Assembly: GCA_025618425.1 (NCBI GenBank)
Contig: CM046833.1
Coordinates: 9,961,327 to 10,025,326, forward strand
Source of the DNA: Heliocidaris tuberculata
Taxonomy: Eukaryota > Echinodermata > Echinoidea > Camarodonta > Echinometridae
Length of the DNA stretch: 64,000 nucleotides
Direction of reading: 5' to 3'
Part shown: positions 57,201 through 64,000 of the stretch, one piece after another
How positions within the stretch are numbered: position 1 is the stretch's first letter
How the letters are laid out: each line of letters starts with the position of its first letter
Position numbers and translations under genes: made by a program
The notes under the pieces: model-generated
Told to the model about the DNA's origin: nothing
Databases searched by the model: none
What the model saw: only the letters and a program-made list of their open reading frames with translations

Positions 57201-58057
57201 TTTTTACACGTTGCTGTCGTCAAACTGTAGTTAAAGTCAACCACCTTACGGTCATTTACTGCACTGCACCGATCCGAGCGAGCTTAGCAAGCGGATCCTT
57301 TTCCCCATATTTTAAAGCATCTTTGATACATCGATCTATGCTGTCTTAAAGATGGATAGCTGGGGCTGGGGCATTTGTTTCTGCACTAAGTTGTGTTGTC
57401 AATTAATTGCACAATACTTATTGTTATATACTTTCGAAAATGAAAATGTAATGAATAATGAATCTAAATCTGAAATTTGTAACAAATGAATAATTACAGA
57501 ACAAACTCATAACTGCAATCCATCCCATGAGTAATAATTACTCATGTAATTCTTTTTTATTAGCGATAGCCAGTGTCATTTTTTGATTACTCAACATGAA
57601 AAAAAAAATCAAAACTTTTACAATGCACACATAAGATGGAACCCTTAGATTTAATAAATAAAACCGTTTTCTTATAGAGGTCTAACTTAGAACCACATAT
57701 CACTTTATTATGACTCACTTTATTATGATTCTACTATATAAACATTTAGCAATACATCAATAGTCACTAAAACACTGATTAAAACAACACATTATTATAC
57801 TAACATGTTATAATTATGATCTTCGGCACCGTTCAAACACGTAGGAAATTGAATGCAGTCCGAAAGTATATTCATTCTTTTTTCTCTTGCTACTGTTTGC
57901 GATTTGGAGTTACATGTTATTCCTTGAAATGTGAGGCTATCAAATTCCTGTCAAAATGTTCTAATTTTTTTTAATAGCTTACTTAAACAGACTGGATATT
58001 TCAAATGGAAGGTCCAGACTGAACTGATTAACTAATAATTATTTCAGTGATACTAGG
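57201..58057. other. gene-free spacer
   Basis: AT-rich flank of the Crypton relic. The element boundaries were not found. ATACTAGG at 58050-58057 is the left target duplication of the next element. Confidence 0.4.
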
Positions 58058-58424
58058 CAGGGGCGGATCCAGGATTTCGTATAAGGGGGGGGGGGGCACA
58101 CAAATGCAGGATTGTCAACCCATATTTTTTTGGTCTCGCCAGCCTTCCAAAAGTCGCTCAGTGAGAGGGGGGGGGGGGGGGGGGGTGGCGACCAAAAAAA
58201 AAATTTCGCCAGCCCTCCAAAAGTCGCTCAGTGGGGGGGGGGGGGGGGGTTATGGGGTCCAGTTCCCTCCATAATTCTCTGACAAGCACAAAAAAAAGGG
58301 TTTTCTGGTCGAAAGGGGGGGGGGGGCACAATCGCAAATAGGAGGGGCACAATGCATTGTTTTCCCTCAAAAGGGGGGAGGCACGGGCCGGGATTGCCCC
58401 CCCCCCCCCCTAAATCAGCCACTG
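58058..58424. mobile_element. hAT-like element, inverted relative to 6186-6536
   Basis: It starts CAGGGGCGGATCCAGG and ends AAATCAGCCACTG. The flanks ATACTAGG and ATGCTAGG match in 7 of 8 positions. The interior blocks (GCACAATCGCAAATAG, ATTCTCTGACAAGCA) are the complements of those in the 6186 copy. Confidence 0.85.
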
Positions 58425-59058
58425 ATGCTAGGTATTCGCATCACACGCTGGAATCCAAAACGAAAATGATTGAAATACAAGTTGGTTTGCTACTGTTTTC
58501 TAGGTAGAGATAGATGTTATTATATATGCGATATAAGAATGTTTTGATGCATGACTTTTCGAGCTCGCTTTATAAACAAATTACGTATTTTAAATTGATG
58601 TCCTTGATTGCACATCTCGTGCATGTGGGTTGATATGACATTGTATTTCATATAATAGCCTACATAGGCCTGAGATTATGTTATTCAAATGTATCATTAT
58701 AAAAAAAAAGAACTAGACTGGGCAATCATGCATAAAATGCCAAATAAAAGAGAAAAAAAGAAGAAGACAGATACATGGCCATGGAAAGCAAACAAATTAT
58801 AGACATAACACACTTTCTATCGAAGAGAAAGCATTGAAAAATATTGTAAACACAAAAAGCTGGAAATAGTAATAGGAAAATAGTAACGATTTAAAGGAGT
58901 AAACTTTACAAAAGACGGAACAAGAAGGACAAAGTGACAGGTGGGGGTTAGGACGGGAGGGTGGGAAAGGGACAAGATCTTGAAGGTTTCATTTCGTCTA
59001 TAGATTTTGCTACACAGGTAAACAACAATCGTCATCAGGATCACTGAGGGATCAATGT
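58425..59058. other. LINE 3' flank and spacer
   Basis: AT-rich, no gene. It may include the 3' UTR of the minus-strand LINE copy that starts at 59059. Confidence 0.4.
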
Positions 59059-60960
59059 TCATGTAAAGCAATTAGTGATTTTTTTCAATTTACGTTTGAG
59101 AGTACTTAAACTTATACTGTCTCGTATATTTAAAGGGAGGGAATTCCAAAATTTAGGAGCAGTAAATGAAAAAGTATTCTGGGTTGATGCTGTACGAGTT
59201 CTTGGCAAGTGATACAGATTGATTTGTCTAGTGGGATAATGATGGATTTCGTTATTTACTGTAAATATATTATTGAAGACAGTGGGCAATTCATGGTTAT
59301 GATACTGAAACATAAGTACAGCAAGATTGAGGCGGTAAATATCATAAATTTTTAGTACATTATTAGAGTGAAACAGACCATCTGTGTGGTGGCGATAATT
59401 AACATTACTTATAATTCGCATAGCCCTTTTCTGTAATAAAAAAAACTCTGTCTAACAGGCATGCCGCACTGTTTCCCCATGCTAATATTCCATAATTAAG
59501 ATATGGTAAAACCAGTGTGGAGTATAGTGATAAAAGAATATTTGGCGGAAAAGACCATTTGAGTTTATTAATCATACCAATGTTTCTGGATATCAACTTA
59601 CATACATTATCAATATGATACTTCCATGAAAGTTTATTATCTATTATAGTGCCTAGAAATTTTGTTTCAATCACCTTCTGTATTTGTGTATTATCTGTTA
59701 AAATCGGATGAGGTAGTTCGTTAAAAGTATTACTAAATAACATGTAATTTGTTTTTTCTAGATTTAGTGATAACTTATTAGCCTTAATTCATATTGCAAC
59801 TGAATCCACTTCCGAATTAATCACATTACATAAAGTTTCTAGGCTTTTATGCGAAAAAAATAGATTAGTGTCATCTGCATGCATAATAAAAGTCAATGAA
59901 TTTGATGATCTATTAAAGTCATTTATATACAAAATAAAAAGTAAAGGGCCTAGAATAGAACCCTGTGGAACACCACAATTAATATTTCTTAAATGCGACA
60001 TGCAAGTTTCAATACAGACATATTGCTGTCGTTCGTAATAAATAAATCGTAATAAATAATTTCGAAACCAAATTGAATCTGAAACAATGCCCCTTATGCC
60101 ATAATGTGAAAGTTTGCTTAAGAGAATTTCATGATCTATTGTGTCGAATGCCATAGAGAAGTCTAAGAACATTCCTATTGTGTGGGTACCATTATCAGTA
60201 GAACTTGTAATATTATCAATTAGAGACAGGAGAGCATGTGTTGTATTATGGTGTTTTCTAAATCCGAACTGAGATTCATGTAAAATATCATTATTATTCA
60301 AAAAAGCCATTGTACGAGTTAAAAAACTACTTTTTCAAGTATTTTGGAAAAGGTGGTTAACAAAGATATTGGCCTGTAGTTTGAAAGCGATAAGGGGTTA
60401 CCCTTTTTAAAAATAGGGATTATTTTGGCTAATTTCATTTTGTTTGGAAAAACACCTGTGTTCACTGGCAGAGATAGATTACATATATAAGTGAATGGTT
60501 CAACAATACTTGCTATAATTTTTTTAATTATAAAATTATCCAGACCATCATGTCCACAACTGCGTTTACTTATAAAATTGTTAACAATATCAAGGACTTC
60601 ACCTTCATTTACAGGAGTAAAAAACATAGAATTAGGGTTAGGGTTTTGTAAGTAATCACAAAATTTTCTATCACAGTTTGGTATCTTACTTGCTAAATTT
60701 GGACCTATTTCAACAAAATAATCATTGAAGTGATCAACAATATCTTGTAACTCATTAATAGTTCTTTCATCAGTTTGTAACTTAGAAATAGTACTTTTCT
60801 TTTTTTGTTTATTCAGAACTTCATTGATTAATTTCCATGTGTTTTTAGCATCTCTGTTAACTCCCATTTCATGAGATTTCCATTTGAGAGCATAGGACAA
60901 AGGGTATGTGCAGTTCCTGTAGTCGCTGGAATACATAATTTTTCCAAGTAGTAATCTCAC
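59059..60960 (-). pseudogene. 5'-truncated CR1/Jockey-group LINE ORF2
   Basis: Four segments on the minus strand form one polyprotein: linker and RT start (60960-60319; FNDYFVEIGPNLASKIPN, NYRPISLLTTFSKILEKVV); RT core (60310-59789; GFRKHHNTTHALL, FLDFSMAFDTIDHEILL, GVPQGSILGPLLF, and HADDTNLFF where the family has YADD); thumb (59743-59405); and C-terminus (59421-59059; APKFWNSLPLNIRDSISLST). Breaks: a frameshift in a T-run at about 60312-60318, a TGA at 59789-59791 where Trp is expected, and another T-run shift near 59440. There is no endonuclease, so the copy is 5'-truncated and dead. Confidence 0.92.
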
Positions 60961-61648
60961 ACAATGGCATTAAATGTGTACCAGAGGAGAGGTGAGCCAT
61001 GGATCCAGTCTCCTAATGATTAACTCTTTGCCCTGTGCATTATGAAACCCATGGCTGCTGGATTATTTCAAAGGGTGATTCTTTTGTACGTGATTTCTGT
61101 CGACGATCGTCGACAGAAGCGAGAACCCGGAAGTGACAGTGGTCGACAGTAGCGGGCTATGAGTTAATGGCTCATCTCTCCCCAGGTCGGCCTTTTTGAC
61201 ATGTGATTTGACTCCCTTCAAAGCAGTTGTATCAAATTCAATCAAAATCTCCCCAATAAATCTACAATGCATAGGCTACACTTTGCCCACAACAAAAGTA
61301 ACTGTTCCTATGTAAATGATTGAAAGGGTCGAACCTCTATCTCTGGAATCCACTTTTTTGAACAATTTAGAGTTCTTCCTTCACCTCATGTCTGTAGAGC
61401 TGTTATGAAACTTTTTGCCTTAACTGAAAAGAAAGATATGTGACACACTACCAACAGAGGGCGTTTGAACTTTCTTTCTTTCTTGAATGCAAGTGGTAGT
61501 TCTAGATGGTGGATCAACTCTCCTTGTGGCTCAACCCACCTGGATCTCCCCTACTGCTCTCTACCATCTCTGAAACATTTATTCGGAAATAGAGAAGCAG
61601 TATTCCAGACTTCATATAGGGAGAAAGATCGAAAAAATTAGATTCGGG
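60961..61648. other. spacer upstream of Tc1 relic
   Basis: Contains a short palindrome CGACGATCGTCG (61100-61111) and, in 61360-61650, sequence that may be degraded Tc1-type transposase DNA, though no clear motif is readable. Confidence 0.4.
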
Positions 61649-61984
61649 AATGCTGCAGACCTACAAGAAACACTTGAACAGGAGTGGAAAGTCATCCCAG
61701 CTGAATACTTGAAGAAACAGGTTGACAGTATGCCAAAACGCGTTAATGCCTTAATCAAGGCAAGAGGTGGACCAATCAAATATTGCCTGTAAAAAGATTT
61801 ATTATTATTACTAAAATGCATTTTGTTTATTGATTTTAAGTGAAATAAGTCATGTCAAATATTTTTTGGTTTTGAAATGTTGATTTCATTGTCATTATAC
61901 AAAGTTTTTGGTTGTATTTCTAGAGAAAAAAGTCAAACACTTCCTTTTACAGGAGGTGGCTGATTAATTTTGGCCAGTAGTGTA
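61649..61984 (+). pseudogene. Tc1/mariner-type transposase C-terminal relic
   Basis: Codons 61649-61792 give LQETLEQEWKVIPAEYLKKQ, then SMPKRVNALIKARGGPIKY and a stop. W-x-x-IP followed by SMPxR and a GG-x-x-KY end is the signature of the Tc1 transposase C-terminus. About 190 bp downstream, GGCCAGTAGTGTA resembles a terminal repeat beside TA. The catalytic DDE region is not visible. Confidence 0.75.
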
Positions 61985-62245
61985 TACTGTACAAACGTAA
62001 AAAGTACACTAAAAAAAATACCCGAAGGTTATTTCGGAAAAGCGGATTTAATGTGATGTGTTTTTATTTGACTTTTTTTATTCATAGACTAATTCAAAAA
62101 TTTGGCTGTTGTTTCGGTTTCGTGTTTATTTTGCCTTGTATCCTTTACACGAATGTTAAGTACTTTGAATCTGCTCGTCATCGCTTTCCAATCTAGCTTT
62201 CCTCTCTGTCTCTAATATCTCTTCCTATCTATTGAATGTTGAAAA
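61985..62245. other. gene-free spacer
   Basis: Nothing recognised. Confidence 0.4.
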
Positions 62246-62386
62246 CAGGGGAGCGTTTCATCAAGTGCTTATCAGTGATTTCTACCGACAAATTTGCTCT
62301 CAGCCAATCAGATGCAAGGATTTCAGTAGCTTATAACAGTTGTCGGTAAAAATCACTGACAAAACACTTGATGAAACGCTCCCCTG
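62246..62386. mobile_element. fold-back MITE, family A copy 2
   Basis: The ends are CAGGGGAGCGTTTCATCAAG and CTTGATGAAACGCTCCCCTG. The centre is identical to the 2889-3026 copy, but the outer arms differ between the copies while pairing within each. Confidence 0.88.
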
Positions 62387-62669
62387 ATGATGCGCTTTTA
62401 CCAATATGTATGAAAATATGACTGAAATGTTGTTAGGGCTGTGATGGTGAATAAGTACTGTTCTGCTTGTAAAAACAAACAAGAACATAATATTGATAGT
62501 ACATTTCTTTATCAAGGTGCGATATACCTAACCAAGGTATTAATAACCTGATTTACAAAAAAAAATCAATGACAAGTGACATTTTTCATTTTGTCTGACA
62601 CTCTTTAAAAAAGAAAGGTATTTTATGCTCAGCTCAAACATCTTCCATTTTATATGCTTTGTTACCACT

Positions 62670-62866
62670 AGCGTACACAATGGGGGGGGGGGGGGGGGGG
62701 GGAGGGGCAGATTGCCCCCTGACAACTTTTGACCCAAAGAAAAAGATTTTGAAAATATACATTGTGCCCCCCTTTTTTTAGAACATTTTTATTCATTTTT
62801 TTCCTTGTCAGAGATATTATGGAGGAAAACTGGACCCCATGAAATCTGGTAACCCCGCCCCCCCCC
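62670..62866. mobile_element. diverged G/C-core element
   Basis: It shares CTTGTCAGAGATATTATGGA and GGACCCCAT with the 6186 and 23718 elements, plus G and C runs. It starts at CACTAGCGTAC as at 23718, suggesting a subfamily with that end. Confidence 0.6.
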
Positions 62867-62867
62867 C

Positions 62868-63760
62868 TATGTCGTAATTATTATTCCAATTGCATGAATA
62901 TAGTCAGTAGTCAGTATATATGGTAGAAGCTTAAAAGGTTGTACCATGTCTACACTCCAAAATGAGACTGTTATGAATAGAGTGTATAGGTTGATGGTCT
63001 TTCAAGATCTTTTATGAATACCAATTGAAGAAGTCCTTGGAAATACTAATCATGTAAGCCAAAACGAAAGCAAAAATACTATTGACACAGTGGCGGATCT
63101 ACGGGGGGGGGGGGGTTAGGGGGTTTAAACCCCCCCCCCCCCCCCCCTTGGGCTGCCAAGTAAACATTTAATGTGCATAGGAAAACAAAAAAGAGAAAAA
63201 ATAGAGCATGCAAGTATGCTTAAAATCGCAAGCTGGCAACCCTAAAAATGAAAAATCTCCCTACTGTGGGAGGGGGGTATCCTTCCTCCCACACCCTCCC
63301 CCCTAGCTCGCTTCGCTCGCTCGGGCTCGGTCGCTACGCTCCCTCGCAATAACCAGCTCAGCCCCTCAAACCCCCCCCCCCCCCTTGGAAAAAAGCTAGA
63401 TCCGCCCCTGTGACATCATGGGATTTCCCCGTTAACGGGGAATAGGAGGGGGGGGGGGGGGGTAACTAAGTCGTAATCATTATTCCAATTGCACGAATAT
63501 AGTCAATTTAGTCATAGTATTTCAGCTTCTACACTGCAAAATGAGATTGATATGTGTAGAGTATAGGATAAACGGGTTTTCAAGATCTTTTATGAATACC
63601 AATGAAAGAAGCCCTTGGAAATAAATATCAGATCGTGTAAAGGAAACAAACGGAAACAAAAATACTATTGGCATAATGGGATTTCCCGTTTAAGGGGGGA
63701 ATAGGAGGAAGGGGGAGGTTAGCTATGTCGAAATTATTTTTAAAAAACAAGAATGGAAAT
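62868..63760. repeat. tandem duplication of about 250-300 bp
   Basis: Units start at about 62868, 63463 and 63720 (partial). They share ATTATTCCAATTGCA, CAAGATCTTTTATGAATACC, AAAAATACTATTG and ATGGGATTTCCC. The first unit carries the inserted element 63088-63410; the second is uninterrupted there. Confidence 0.82.
63088..63410. mobile_element. hAT-like element inserted in tandem repeat
   Basis: The ends are CAGTGGCGGATCTA and TAGATCCGCCCCTG, and the flanks share TGACA (63083-63087 and 63411-63415). The interior has long C-runs and the GCTCGCTTCGCTCGCTCGGG stretch also found, inverted, in the 9022 element. Confidence 0.85.
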
Positions 63761-64000
63761 CATTGATTCGGATTATTTACAAAATAGGAATCCCCCGTTT
63801 AGTGAGGGTTTATCAGACCACGTCCTCATTCTGGGTGAAACCCTCCCCCCCCCCCTCCCCCACCCACACACACACACACACACACGCACACTCATCCGAT
63901 TGTTGACGTAAGTTTATGTCATCAATTGGCCACGACTCTGTGTTAGAGTCAACAGGTATAAACAGTCCAGCCTATCGGAGCATGCGTATGCGGCTCCCCA
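63761..64000. other. terminal spacer
   Basis: A C-rich tract and a CA microsatellite (63840-63892). No gene. Confidence 0.5.

Overview
The window is animal nuclear DNA. It has spliced genes with GT-AG introns, dense microsatellites, long G or C homopolymers, many short inverted-repeat transposons, and decayed LINE, Crypton, THAP, hAT and Tc1-type fragments. A multi-exon Death/TIR gene in an AT-rich, MITE-packed background suits a marine invertebrate deuterostome. A sea urchin or other echinoderm is my best guess, but no rRNA or mitochondrial marker is present to prove it.

Layout. 1-12.4 kb: no intact gene; microsatellites, a MITE, a truncated LINE (4.6-5.6 kb), two hAT-like elements with perfect 8-bp target duplications (6186-6536 and 9022-10623) and a hAT/ZMYM-like coding relic split by the second. 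12.4-31.4 kb (+): the main gene, 18 coding exons whose splice phases all agree, predicting 1144 aa: an alpha-helical ARM/HEAT-like N-terminal half, a coiled coil, a Death domain, two TIR domains that both keep the glutamate at the SARM1 catalytic position, and a polybasic tail ending in CLLL, a CaaX prenylation box. Its introns hold many insertions, including an inverted pair of hammerhead-like motifs, a THAP-domain relic and a SINE with a 7SL/SRP-RNA-like head. 31.4-36.5 kb: no gene, repeats. 36.5-42.5 kb (-): a three-exon gene for a 322-aa type I membrane protein (signal peptide, Ser/Thr/Pro-rich stalk, one membrane span, cytoplasmic tail with YxxL/I and YxN motifs). 42.5-56 kb: no convincing gene; at least eight inverted-repeat elements and a 0.7-kb inverted minisatellite. 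56-57.2 kb (-): a Crypton-type tyrosine recombinase relic. 57.2-64 kb: further hAT-like elements, a LINE copy broken by frameshifts and a stop, a Tc1/mariner C-terminal relic, and a 300-bp tandem duplication that supplies an empty site for one insertion.

How it may work together. Only two genes look intact, and they converge (ends at 31372 and 36552). The large one resembles a SARM1-type receptor in layout: helical N-terminal sensor, oligomerising middle (Death instead of SAM) and C-terminal TIR effectors, with an added lipid anchor. The other has the layout of a small signalling receptor with phosphotyrosine-type motifs. A functional link between them is speculation. The rest is transposon debris, some of it structurally unusual.
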